Shown here piece after piece: positions 1 through 7,227 of a stretch of DNA of 64,000 nt. The translations under genes and the position numbers were made by a program. This DNA comes from Candidatus Scybalocola faecigallinarum. GTDB taxonomy: Bacteria; Bacillota; Clostridia; Lachnospirales; Lachnospiraceae. Below the pieces are notes generated by a model that worked only from the letters and a program-made list of their open reading frames with translations, did no database searches and had not been told where the DNA came from. Numbering within the stretch: position 1 is the first letter of the stretch; every line of letters starts with the position of its first letter. The stretch lies in NCBI GenBank assembly GCA_018711005.1, contig DVIT01000013.1, forward strand, positions 1 to 64,000. The letters are read 5' to 3'.

Positions 1-740
1 TTTTTCATTTTAATAAAACCAAAAGCAGAATCTTCTACTTCGTAGGTTTCAGGATCCCATGGGCCAAACGCATTACCCTCAACAGCCTGGGGCAGATGGC
101 CCAGCTTATAGTATACAGAACCAAGAACACGATCCGGTTCATAGTTGTTCATGCACCATAAAGTAATGTCAAGGGCATGAGTTCCGATATCGATGAGAGG
201 ACCGCCGCCCTGAAGGGCCTTGTTAGGAAATACACCCCATGTGGGAACTGCTCTGCGGCGTACAGCGTGAGCCTTTGCATAGTAAATTTCGCCCAGCTCG
301 CCTTCTTCACAGGATTTGTGAAGGGCCTGTACCTCAGGTCTGAAACGGTTCTGGTAACCGATAGTAAATTTCTTGCCGGATGCTTTCCATGCATCGATCA
401 TTTCTTTTGCAGCTTCCGGATTATGTGCCATAGGCTTTTCACAGATAACATGTTTTCCTGCTTTAAATGCAGCAACAGTGATGGGGCAGTGAGCAACGTT
501 TGGTGTCAGTACGTTGACTGCATCGATCTCAGGGTCTGCCAGTAATTCATTATAGTCAGTGTAAACCTTGGCATCCGGTGTGCCGTATTCTTTGGCTGCT
601 TTTTCAGCTCTTTCCACAATAAGGTCGCAGAACGCAACAAGGTCAACACGATCCTTCTGTGTTTTTAAAGATGGTAAATGTTTCTGGTTTGCGATACCAC
701 CGCAGCCGATGATACCAATCTGGACTTTGCCGTTTTTCAT
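1..740 (-). CDS. Gfo/Idh/MocA-family NAD(P)-dependent sugar oxidoreductase (3' end outside window)
   Basis: The leftward frame is open from an ATG at 740 to the window edge, giving about 246 residues of an enzyme normally 330-390 long, so the C-terminus is missing. The N-terminus has the Rossmann motif IGIIGCGGIANQKH, followed by the family's EKPMAHN motif and the catalytic-region motif GGGPLIDIGTHALD. These enzymes oxidise or reduce hydroxyls of sugars or inositols with NAD(P) in the cytosol. AAGGAG lies 12 nt before this ATG; an in-frame ATG at 752 abuts the site directly and is less likely. It lies downstream of the isomerase-like gene at 863-1681 on the same strand, so the pair is probably one operon for a sugar or cyclitol. 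The substrate cannot be told from sequence. Confidence 0.9.
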   Translation of the reverse strand, partial: MKNGKVQIGIIGCGGIANQKHLPSLKTQKDRVDLVAFCDLIVERAEKAAKEYGTPDAKVYTDYNELLADPEIDAVNVLTPNVAHCPITVAAFKAGKHVICEKPMAHNPEAAKEMIDAWKASGKKFTIGYQNRFRPEVQALHKSCEEGELGEIYYAKAHAVRRRAVPTWGVFPNKALQGGGPLIDIGTHALDITLWCMNNYEPDRVLGSVYYKLGHLPQAVEGNAFGPWDPETYEVEDSAFGFIKMK

Positions 741-831
741 AGTTTTTTGCATCTCCTTATGTATATGTATTCCTGCAGGCAACAGCCAGGCATCAGAGCT
801 GGCACGCTGTCCCCAGGGGGTTTGGCATCAT

Positions 832-861
832 AGGGGCAAAATACCTTTTGCCTCTAACGTC
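832..861. repeat. Short dispersed palindrome, GGGTCAAAA family (copy 1)
   Basis: The stretch GGGGCAAAATACCTTTTGCC folds into a small stem and is followed by CTAACGTC. The same layout recurs at 1703-1731 (inverted) and 41294-41323. It sits in the 122-nt gap between the two sugar-enzyme genes. Confidence 0.5.
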
Positions 862-862
862 T

Positions 863-1681
863 TTATTTAATTGTATTAAGATAGTCAATGCTCATCTTGA
901 CAGATTCCATAGGTGTTTTATCCATGGATGGCATATCCTGTTCTACAATGACCCAGCTTGCGTGGGCATCTTCGGATGCTTTTAGCAGAGAAGGAACATC
1001 CTGGAGTCCGTGGCCTAAAGGACGGAACTCGAAAATGCCTTCTTCCTTCTGTGACTCGTCCTCATCCTCAATACCGATGAGCTCGTACATTTTAGAAACC
1101 TGGCCGGACTTAAAGAAGTCTTTTAAATGGACAACAGGAGCACGGTCTGTATATTTGCGCACATAAGCGGCAGGATCTTCACCGGCCACATTTACCCAGC
1201 AGGTGTCGATCTCTGTTTGGAGCAGATCTGCCGGGATGGTGTCATATAATACATCCAGGGCATATTTGCCGTCCAGCTTTGCAAATTCAAAATCATGGTT
1301 ATGGTAAAGCAGCTTCATGCCATATTTATTAGCCATTTCCCCCAGCATACGGGCGCCGTCGATGACTTCCTGGAATTTATCACAGCCGGGACGGTATTCC
1401 TCGGTGAGATAAGGGATAACGATATATTTGCAGCCGATCTGGGAATATGTTTTCATTGTACCTTCCGGGTCAGCCATCATTTCAACAAAAGGAACATGGG
1501 CAGACAGAGGAATAAGGCCGGCGCTTTCCACAGCGTCTTTTACTTCCTGGGCGCTGCGGCCGAAAAGGCCTGCAAATTCTACGGCTTCATAGCCCATTTC
1601 TTTGACTTTTTTTAATGTCCCATTAAAATCTTTTTCCATGTCATCTCTGACAGAATAAAGCTGTAATCCAACTGGCAGCAT
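863..1681 (-). CDS. Sugar phosphate isomerase/epimerase-like TIM-barrel protein (AP endonuclease 2 superfamily)
   Basis: The 272-residue product starts MLPVGLQLYSVRDD, the typical opening strand of xylose-isomerase-like TIM barrels (IolE, IolI, DTE families). Putative metal-binding segments appear in the usual order: HNHDFEF near residue 127, EIDTCW near 157, VHLKDFF near 185 and VEQDMPS near the C-terminus. Length and fold fit sugar or inosose isomerase/dehydratase activity in the cytosol. A GAGG-type ribosome site precedes the ATG. The oxidoreductase at 1-740 follows on the same strand and an AraC regulator is divergent, so this is likely the first gene of a two-gene sugar or polyol catabolic unit. 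The exact substrate is not resolved. Confidence 0.85.
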   Translation of the reverse strand: MLPVGLQLYSVRDDMEKDFNGTLKKVKEMGYEAVEFAGLFGRSAQEVKDAVESAGLIPLSAHVPFVEMMADPEGTMKTYSQIGCKYIVIPYLTEEYRPGCDKFQEVIDGARMLGEMANKYGMKLLYHNHDFEFAKLDGKYALDVLYDTIPADLLQTEIDTCWVNVAGEDPAAYVRKYTDRAPVVHLKDFFKSGQVSKMYELIGIEDEDESQKEEGIFEFRPLGHGLQDVPSLLKASEDAHASWVIVEQDMPSMDKTPMESVKMSIDYLNTIK

Positions 1682-1702
1682 AAAAAAACCTCCTCATAAA
1701 TC

Positions 1703-1731
1703 GATGTTAGGGTCAAAATATCTTTTGGCCC
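1703..1731. repeat. Short dispersed palindrome, GGGTCAAAA family (copy 2, inverted)
   Basis: GATGTTAGGGTCAAAATATC followed by TTTTGGCCC is the reverse complement of the layout seen at 41294-41323. It lies between the isomerase gene and the AraC promoter. Confidence 0.5.
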
Positions 1732-1738
1732 TTCTATA

Positions 1739-1767
1739 TTGAATGATACGCAAAGAAATGCTATAAT
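1739..1767 (+). promoter_or_regulatory. Sigma-A promoter of the AraC-family gene
   Basis: TTGAAT at 1739-1744 and TATAAT at 1762-1767 are separated by exactly 17 nt, and TGC directly before the -10 makes it an extended -10. It reads rightward toward the regulator start at 1830. Confidence 0.7.
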
Positions 1768-1829
1768 TCAAGTCAAATAGCGGCATAAACCAGACAAAAA
1801 TTGCGTGTTTTAAAGGGGTTGACATAAGT

Positions 1830-2666
1830 TTGAGATTTTTTTACGAAGATAAAAGCCGCACATTTTCGGCAAGACAGGGCGCCCGGCTGGAGTTCGGCCC
1901 GCATCTTCACGGACATGTAGAGATTGTGGGAATGTTAAAAGGCTGTACCTCCGGTTTCATTGAATCCAGAAAGTATGAGATCACGCCGGGGGATGTATTT
2001 ATTGTATTTCCCAATCAGATCCATTATTACGAGAGCCGGATGGATGAACATTTTATGCTGCTGCTGTTCCCTCCGGAAATGGCGGATGAATTTGCCCATA
2101 TATTTAATGAAAAAATCCCCCAGAGCCCGTTGATCAAAGGGGCGCTGGAGGATGAGCTTCTCCTTTCGTCCATGAAGGCCATGACAGAGCTTCCGGACCG
2201 GGAGGGCAATGTGTTTCGTGAAATGGAGCAAAAGGGCTACTTCTTTTTGCTTATGGGACGGCTTTTGGAAAAGCTGAAGCTGGAAGCCGCCAGCCCGGGC
2301 GAACTGGCTACGGTAAATCTGATCTTAAATTACTGTATGTCCCATTACAGCGAGCGTTTGCTGCTGGAGGATGTGGCCAGTGCCCTGCATATTAATAAAT
2401 ATTATATATCCCATTTGTTCAGCCAGAAGCTTGACATGGGCTTTGGGGATTACGTGCGTTCCCTTCGGGTGAGCCAGGCCTGCCGGCTTTTGGAAAAAAG
2501 GTCCATGTCCATTACTGAGGTGGCTTATGGCGTCGGTTTTTCTTCGTCCAGGACATTTAACCGGGCATTTATAAAATATGTGGGCATGACGCCCCGGGAC
2601 TACCAGAAAAAGCAGGCCCGGGAGGGACTTATGCATCCTGCTTTCCAAGATTACGATACACCGTAA
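1830..2666 (+). CDS. AraC-family transcriptional regulator with N-terminal cupin domain
   Basis: The product has 278 residues. Residues about 10-90 form a cupin-like ligand domain with the His-rich segment GPHLHGHVEI. The last 100 residues are a classical AraC double helix-turn-helix, including LEDVASALHINKYYISHLF and the second-helix region ITEVAYGVGFSSSRTFNRAF ending in GMTPRDYQKK. The start is TTG at 1830; AAAGGGG lies about 11 nt upstream and no nearby ATG fits. The gene is divergent from the isomerase/oxidoreductase pair, so it probably activates that pair in response to a sugar. Its 3' end overlaps the convergent MATE gene by 38 bp. Confidence 0.9.
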   Translation: MRFFYEDKSRTFSARQGARLEFGPHLHGHVEIVGMLKGCTSGFIESRKYEITPGDVFIVFPNQIHYYESRMDEHFMLLLFPPEMADEFAHIFNEKIPQSPLIKGALEDELLLSSMKAMTELPDREGNVFREMEQKGYFFLLMGRLLEKLKLEAASPGELATVNLILNYCMSHYSERLLLEDVASALHINKYYISHLFSQKLDMGFGDYVRSLRVSQACRLLEKRSMSITEVAYGVGFSSSRTFNRAFIKYVGMTPRDYQKKQAREGLMHPAFQDYDTP

Positions 2667-3993
2667 GCATCATCGTAATAAAGCAGGCGGCGCCGCCGAT
2701 AAAGTTGGAAATGGGCTCGGCCAGGAACACGCCGGTTACGCCCAGATTTGCCGCATAGGGCAGGATCAGTGTCAGCGGGATAACGATGATGGCCTTGCGC
2801 AGCAGGGAGAAGAAAATGGCAAACTTGGCTTTGCCAAGGCCTGTAAATACACACTGGCCGCTAAATTGCAAAGACATCATGAAAAATCCGAAAAAGTACA
2901 GGTGCAGCGACGGAACGCCGGCCTCCAGGAGGGCAGGATCGCTGTTAAAGATCTGTATAAAAAATTCCGGAAAGACAAAAATAATAGCCCAGGCGGCAGT
3001 AGTATAGATAATGCCTACCAGGGATGTAAATTTTATGCCTGAACGGACTCTCTGATACTTTCCGGCGCCGTAGTTAAAGCCAAGAACCGGCTGAGCGCCG
3101 CTGGTAATGCCCTGGATCGGCATGGAGACAATCTCCCGTACGGAGTTTAAGACGGTCATAATGGCTACATAAAGATCGCCGCCCCAGGACTGGAGGGTTA
3201 CATTGCAGATCATCTGTACGGCGCTGTTTGTAACGGACATGATAAATCCCGACAGGCCAAGGCCGAAGATGCGGCCAACCAGCTTAAAGTCCGGCCGAAG
3301 CTGGTCCTTTTTGATCTTAATAATGGCTTTGGGCCCGGTAAGGAACCTAAGGACCCATAAGGCGGAAACGCCCTGGGAGATAATGGTGGCCAGGGCTGCT
3401 CCGGAAACGCCCATATCCAGCACAAAAATAAAGATGGGATCCAGGATAATGTTTAAAATAGCGCCGATGAGTACCGTAAACATGCCGGTGCGCGCGAAGC
3501 CCTGGGCGTTAATAAAGCTGTTCAGTCCAAGACTGATCATAACAAAGATTGTTCCCAGCAAATAAATGGTCAGATATTCGTTGGCATAGGGAAAGGTAGC
3601 GTCACTGGCGCCCAGCAGATAAAGCATGGGCTTTTTTACCGCCCAGACAAGAATGGTCAGCAGCAGTCCCATAAGGATGAGCATGGATGCGGATGTTCCA
3701 AGGATCCGGCTGGCCTTTTTTTCATTTCCCTCGCCCCGGGCGATGGAGAAAAGGGGCGCGCCTCCTGTTGAAAACAGATTGGAAAATGCTGTGATCATGG
3801 AGGTGACCGGCAGTGTCAGTCCGATACCGGTAAGGGCCAGGGTGGATGCGTCTGGGAGACGTCCGATATACATACGGTCAACAACACTGTAGAGTACATT
3901 GATCAGCTGGGCAAGGATCATAGGGAGGGCAATATTCATAATGTTCCGGGACATACTGCCCTGGCTGAAGTCGTTTTTGGCAGACTGGGCCAT
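2629..3993 (-). CDS. MATE-family multidrug efflux transporter
   Basis: The 454-residue integral membrane protein has about 12 hydrophobic segments arranged as two similar halves, the length and layout of MATE exporters. The N-terminal half contains NIALPMILAQLINVLYSVVD and GRLPDAS, and the second half DPIFIFVLDMGVSGAALATI. These proteins expel cationic drugs or metabolites using Na+ or H+ gradients. AAAGGATG precedes the ATG at 3993 at normal spacing. The gene converges on and overlaps the AraC gene by 38 bp. It resembles the other MATE gene at 62021-63388 in type but the two are clearly diverged. The substrate is unknown. Confidence 0.93.
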   Translation of the reverse strand: MAQSAKNDFSQGSMSRNIMNIALPMILAQLINVLYSVVDRMYIGRLPDASTLALTGIGLTLPVTSMITAFSNLFSTGGAPLFSIARGEGNEKKASRILGTSASMLILMGLLLTILVWAVKKPMLYLLGASDATFPYANEYLTIYLLGTIFVMISLGLNSFINAQGFARTGMFTVLIGAILNIILDPIFIFVLDMGVSGAALATIISQGVSALWVLRFLTGPKAIIKIKKDQLRPDFKLVGRIFGLGLSGFIMSVTNSAVQMICNVTLQSWGGDLYVAIMTVLNSVREIVSMPIQGITSGAQPVLGFNYGAGKYQRVRSGIKFTSLVGIIYTTAAWAIIFVFPEFFIQIFNSDPALLEAGVPSLHLYFFGFFMMSLQFSGQCVFTGLGKAKFAIFFSLLRKAIIVIPLTLILPYAANLGVTGVFLAEPISNFIGGAACFITMMLTVYRNLGKQDA

Positions 3994-4083
3994 GAAGTCA
4001 CATCCTTTCTGGTGGGGAAAGTTTTAATATAACAGTCCGGATTTCCGAATTGTCCTGTCTTTAAGTATACAACGGGGCCGGGT

Positions 4084-4147
4084 GGATTGCAATGAAAAAA
4101 CAGGAGGCATTTTGCGGATTGCAATGAAAAACGGGAGGCATTATTTT
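4084..4147 (+). repeat. Tandem duplication of the leader and ribosome site before the helicase
   Basis: GGATTGCAATGAAAAA-ACAGGAGGCATTTT at 4084 is repeated 32 nt later with few changes (ACGGGAGGCATTATTTT), so the Shine-Dalgarno GGAGGC is present twice. Each copy carries an ATG: the first opens an 11-codon frame, the second a 10-codon frame that overlaps the helicase start codon. The second GGAGG is the one correctly placed for the ATG at 4149. Confidence 0.6.
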
Positions 4148-4148
4148 A

Positions 4149-6575
4149 ATGGATAAGGTGAAAATATCAGTGCGCCGTTTGGTGGAGTTTATCCTGCGCA
4201 GCGGAGATCTGGATACAGGTTCCCAGACACTTAAGGATACTCAGGCCATGCAGGAGGGCAGCGCTGTTCATAAGAAAATACAAAAAGAAGGCGGCGCTTC
4301 CTACAAGGCGGAGGTTTCTCTGAAAATGGATTTCCCTATGGGAGATGACCTGGTTATTACCCTGGAAGGCCGGGCAGACGGCGTGATCGAGGATTATCAC
4401 ATTCCCGTGGATGAAGAGGACAGCGGATATTTTTATACCATTGACGAGATTAAGGGCACTTACGGAAGCCTGAAGGGGATGGCCGGGCCGGTAGATGTTC
4501 ACCGGGGTCAGGCACTGTGCTATGCCTATATGTACGGGAAAAATGAAGGCCTTTCCCACATGGGCATCCAGGTGACCTATGTCCATCTGGAATCCGGAAA
4601 GATCAGGCGCTTTAATGAAGAATGGGATTTTGAAGCGCTGGAGGCGTGGATCATGGATGTGCTTGAAAAATACAGCGTTTGGATCCGATGGGGCCTGCAG
4701 TGGCGGGAAAAGCGGAACATTTCCATAGGCCAGCTGAATTTCCCGTTTGAGTACCGTCCGGGGCAAAAGCGGCTGATCGCCGGCGTTTACCAGACGATTA
4801 TCCAGGGGAAAAAGCTGTTTATCCAGGCGCCTACCGGGACGGGTAAGACCATTTCCACCGTATTTCCGGCCATTAAGGCTATGGGGGAGGGGCGCAGCGA
4901 CAAGATCTTTTATCTGACGGCCAAGACCATTACCCGTACTGTGGCGGAGGAAACCTTTAAGCTTTTGGCCGGGGCTGGCCTGGAATTTAAGTATATTACA
5001 TTAACGGCCAAGGAAAAGTGCTGTATTTTAGATGAACCTCACTGCAATCCGAGAGAATGTCCCAGAGCCAGGGGCCATTTTGACCGGGTGAATGAAGCGG
5101 TTTTTGCCATGATTTCCAACGAGCCCTTTATGAGCCGGGAGGTGGTGGAGGACTATGCCCGGGAATATGATGTGTGTCCTTTTGAAATGCAGCTGGACGC
5201 TGCCGTGTGGCTGGATGGGGTCATATGCGATTACAATTATGTGTTTGATCCTTATGTTTATTTGAAGCGCTTTTTTGGGGATACCAAGGAAAATTATATT
5301 CTTCTTGTGGACGAGGCCCATAATCTGGTAGAGCGGGCCCGGGAAATGTTCAGCGCCCAGCTGACCGTGACCCGGTTTAAGGCGCTGCGGGGCCTTGTGA
5401 AGGCTGAGTTTTCCAAATTGGCGGCCCGCCTTGGCAAGTGTATTAAATATATGACAGAGATCTCCTTAGAGTGTCCTGACTGTATGATCACTAACAGCAG
5501 CGGCGGGCTGACCCTGTATCTGATGCGGATGATGTCAGAGATGGAAGTGATCTTAAAGGATAATGAAGATAAAAGTGCGGCCCGCGTCCAGCTTAAGGAG
5601 CAGATCCTGGATCTTTACCTGGAATCCAAGCGGTTTGTGAATGCATATGACTGTATGGATGAGGACCGGTACATTGAGTATGGCAAGCAGCTGCCGGACG
5701 GGGATTTTATGCTGAAAATCTTTTGTGTGGATCCGTCCAAGGATCTGAGCCTGCGGCTGGATCTGGGCCTGGCGGCGGTGCTGTTTTCAGCCACCCTTTT
5801 GCCGGTGCAGTATTATAAAAGCCTGCTAAGCGTTACCGCCGCCCAGGATTATGATATGTACGCCACCTCGCCCTTTGAAGGGAACCACCGGCTTTTAATG
5901 ACAGCCTCCGATGTGAGCAGCCGCTATACCCGGCGCAACCGGGAGGAATATGAAAAGATTTCCGATTATATCCGGGACATTGCCCGGGCCAAAAACGGAA
6001 ATTATCTTGTGTTTTTCCCCTCCTACGCTTATATGCAAAGTGTTTTTGATGTATTTTCCCAACGGGAGCTTTTAAAGGCCGGCAATGGCTTTGAAGTCCA
6101 TATGCAGGATAATGCCATGAGCGAGTCGGCCCGGCAGGAATTTCTGGATTTCTTCCAGGCGGGAAATCATGGCACGGTGCTTGGGTTTTGTGTCCTTGGC
6201 GGAATTTTTTCCGAGGGCATCGACCTGAAGGAGGACCGTCTGATCGGCGCCATCATCGTAGGTACGGGGCTGCCCCAGATGGGAGATGAGCGGGAGCTGC
6301 TGCGGGAATTTTACGACAGGAAATGCAGCATGGGATTTGAGTATGCCTACCTGTATCCGGGCATGAATAAAGTGCTCCAGGCCGGCGGCCGGGTCATCCG
6401 CACAGAAAAAGACCTGGGCATTATCGCTTTGCTGGACGAGCGTTTCAATTACCGCCAGTACCGCAGCCTTTTTCCACGGGAATGGGATCCGGTAGTCAAA
6501 GTCACCCGGGCCACTGTGGTGGAAAAAGTCAACGGCTTTTGGGAATCCTGCAGCGAAAGTGAAGATGAAGGATGA
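4149..6575 (+). CDS. PD-(D/E)XK nuclease-XPD/DinG-like superfamily 2 helicase fusion
   Basis: The 808-residue protein joins two modules. Residues 1-190 look like a RecB/Cas4-type nuclease: His41, GRADGVI with Asp77, DEIKGTYG with Glu100 and Lys102, then the QALCY motif at 121-125. From residue 200 it is a Rad3/XPD/DinG-type DNA helicase: Walker A APTGTGKT at 227-234, an iron-sulfur cysteine set (C291/C292, C299, C304, C343), DEAH at 388-391, and a C-terminal helicase domain ending in the motif VI-like QAGGRVIRTEKD. Such proteins unwind 5'-tailed or damaged DNA; the nuclease part suggests coupled end processing. It stands alone, with a hairpin terminator about 230 nt downstream. Helicase assignment is firm; nuclease activity is inferred from motifs. 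Confidence 0.9.
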   Translation: MDKVKISVRRLVEFILRSGDLDTGSQTLKDTQAMQEGSAVHKKIQKEGGASYKAEVSLKMDFPMGDDLVITLEGRADGVIEDYHIPVDEEDSGYFYTIDEIKGTYGSLKGMAGPVDVHRGQALCYAYMYGKNEGLSHMGIQVTYVHLESGKIRRFNEEWDFEALEAWIMDVLEKYSVWIRWGLQWREKRNISIGQLNFPFEYRPGQKRLIAGVYQTIIQGKKLFIQAPTGTGKTISTVFPAIKAMGEGRSDKIFYLTAKTITRTVAEETFKLLAGAGLEFKYITLTAKEKCCILDEPHCNPRECPRARGHFDRVNEAVFAMISNEPFMSREVVEDYAREYDVCPFEMQLDAAVWLDGVICDYNYVFDPYVYLKRFFGDTKENYILLVDEAHNLVERAREMFSAQLTVTRFKALRGLVKAEFSKLAARLGKCIKYMTEISLECPDCMITNSSGGLTLYLMRMMSEMEVILKDNEDKSAARVQLKEQILDLYLESKRFVNAYDCMDEDRYIEYGKQLPDGDFMLKIFCVDPSKDLSLRLDLGLAAVLFSATLLPVQYYKSLLSVTAAQDYDMYATSPFEGNHRLLMTASDVSSRYTRRNREEYEKISDYIRDIARAKNGNYLVFFPSYAYMQSVFDVFSQRELLKAGNGFEVHMQDNAMSESARQEFLDFFQAGNHGTVLGFCVLGGIFSEGIDLKEDRLIGAIIVGTGLPQMGDERELLREFYDRKCSMGFEYAYLYPGMNKVLQAGGRVIRTEKDLGIIALLDERFNYRQYRSLFPREWDPVVKVTRATVVEKVNGFWESCSESEDEG

Positions 6576-6630
6576 TAGCTAATTCGCCAGGCCTGCCGGG
6601 AAGCCGTCGGGGGTGTGGGCAGTTTTCGGG

Positions 6631-6655
6631 AGATATGTAGATGATCTACATATCT
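6631..6655. promoter_or_regulatory. Perfect 12-bp inverted repeat, candidate activator or repressor site
   Basis: AGATATGTAGAT-G-ATCTACATATCT is an exact palindrome with a 1-nt centre. It is AT-rich and has no T-tract, so it is not a terminator. It lies roughly 330 bp upstream of the sigma-54 promoter at 6957, a distance at which enhancer-binding activators commonly bind; that role is inference. Confidence 0.45.
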
Positions 6656-6805
6656 TGAAAAATATTTATGAGAGGCGATTTGGGTGCTGTTTGCAGGCGG
6701 AAAGAATCCTACGGCCATAAATTGAAAAAACACGATCCGGGCCGAAGCGCTGCAAATTTAAGCCAACAATCTCACCCAAAAACTCAATATATATCAACCA
6801 ATGTT

Positions 6806-6835
6806 AAAAGGTGTCAAGGAAACTTGACACCTTTT
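6806..6835 (+). terminator. Rho-independent terminator after the helicase
   Basis: AAAAGGTGTCAAG and CTTGACACCTTTT are perfect 13-bp arms around a GAAA tetraloop, ending in TTTT. It is the first strong hairpin after the helicase stop at 6575. The 6576-6805 stretch before it carries only the palindrome at 6631 and the motif ATCCTACGGCC...GATCCGGGCCGAAG (about 6706-6747), which recurs near 38.1 and 58.9 kb. Confidence 0.75.
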
Positions 6836-6956
6836 GGTGTAATACGCCCGGAAAGTGGCCGCCACGCCTGCTATACGCCGCTGAATATCTGCCTTCATTT
6901 CCCATTTTTACCTCTGTGAAAAAAATTTAAAAACTTTTTTTGACAAAAAATAAATT

Positions 6957-6973
6957 TTGGCACACTTTTTGCT
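6957..6973 (+). promoter_or_regulatory. Sigma-54 (-24/-12) promoter of the CoA-transferase operon
   Basis: TTGGCACACTTTTTGCT matches the sigma-54 consensus TTGGCAC-N5-TTGCT at every defined position, with GG and GC correctly 12 bp apart. The predicted transcript starts near 6984, upstream of the CoA-transferase gene at 7228. An overlapping TTGACA at 6940-6945 has no matching -10, so the sigma-54 reading is preferred. Confidence 0.85.
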
Positions 6974-6982
6974 TTATATACG

Positions 6983-7144
6983 GATGAGGAATACCATATT
7001 AATCTTCCGGAATTAAGCAAGACCGTGGAAATGCTGGTGATCGATTCGCTGCTGGATCAGGGCATGTCCAAAACAGATATTGCGGCGCTGCTTGGCATTA
7101 GCCGGCAGGCCTTGTTTACAAAAATAAAAAACAGAAGAACATAA
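6983..7144 (+). pseudogene. C-terminal remnant of a sigma-54-dependent activator (Fis-type HTH)
   Basis: A frame open from about 6944 and ending at TAA 7142-7144 encodes LPELSKTVEMLVIDSLLDQG followed by MSKTDIAALLGISRQALFTK and KIKNRRT. This is the Fis-like helix-turn-helix that ends NtrC-type sigma-54 activators. No AAA+ or sensor domain precedes it, and no start codon with a ribosome site is present (the first ATG, 7031, would give only 37 residues). It therefore looks like the leftover 3' end of a deleted activator gene, now in the 5' leader of the operon. A functional mini-protein cannot be excluded. Confidence 0.6.
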
Positions 7145-7227
7145 ATTTTTACGACCTGGCCGCCTGCCAAAGCTGCGGCCCCGGGACCGGGTATCCGGCG
7201 GTCGTAAGCATTTAGGAGGAATTATCA

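Noticed and set aside
1819-1824. TTGACA just before the AraC start as a -35 box
   Set aside because: No -10 follows at a suitable distance; the promoter at 1739-1767 is better.
6668-6919. 83-codon frame in the gap after the helicase
   Set aside because: It crosses the GATCCGGGCCG repeat and the terminator hairpin, has no ribosome site and no similarity I can recognise.
6940-6968. Sigma-A promoter from TTGACA at 6940
   Set aside because: The hexamer 17 nt further (CACTTT) is not a -10, whereas the overlapping sigma-54 match is complete.
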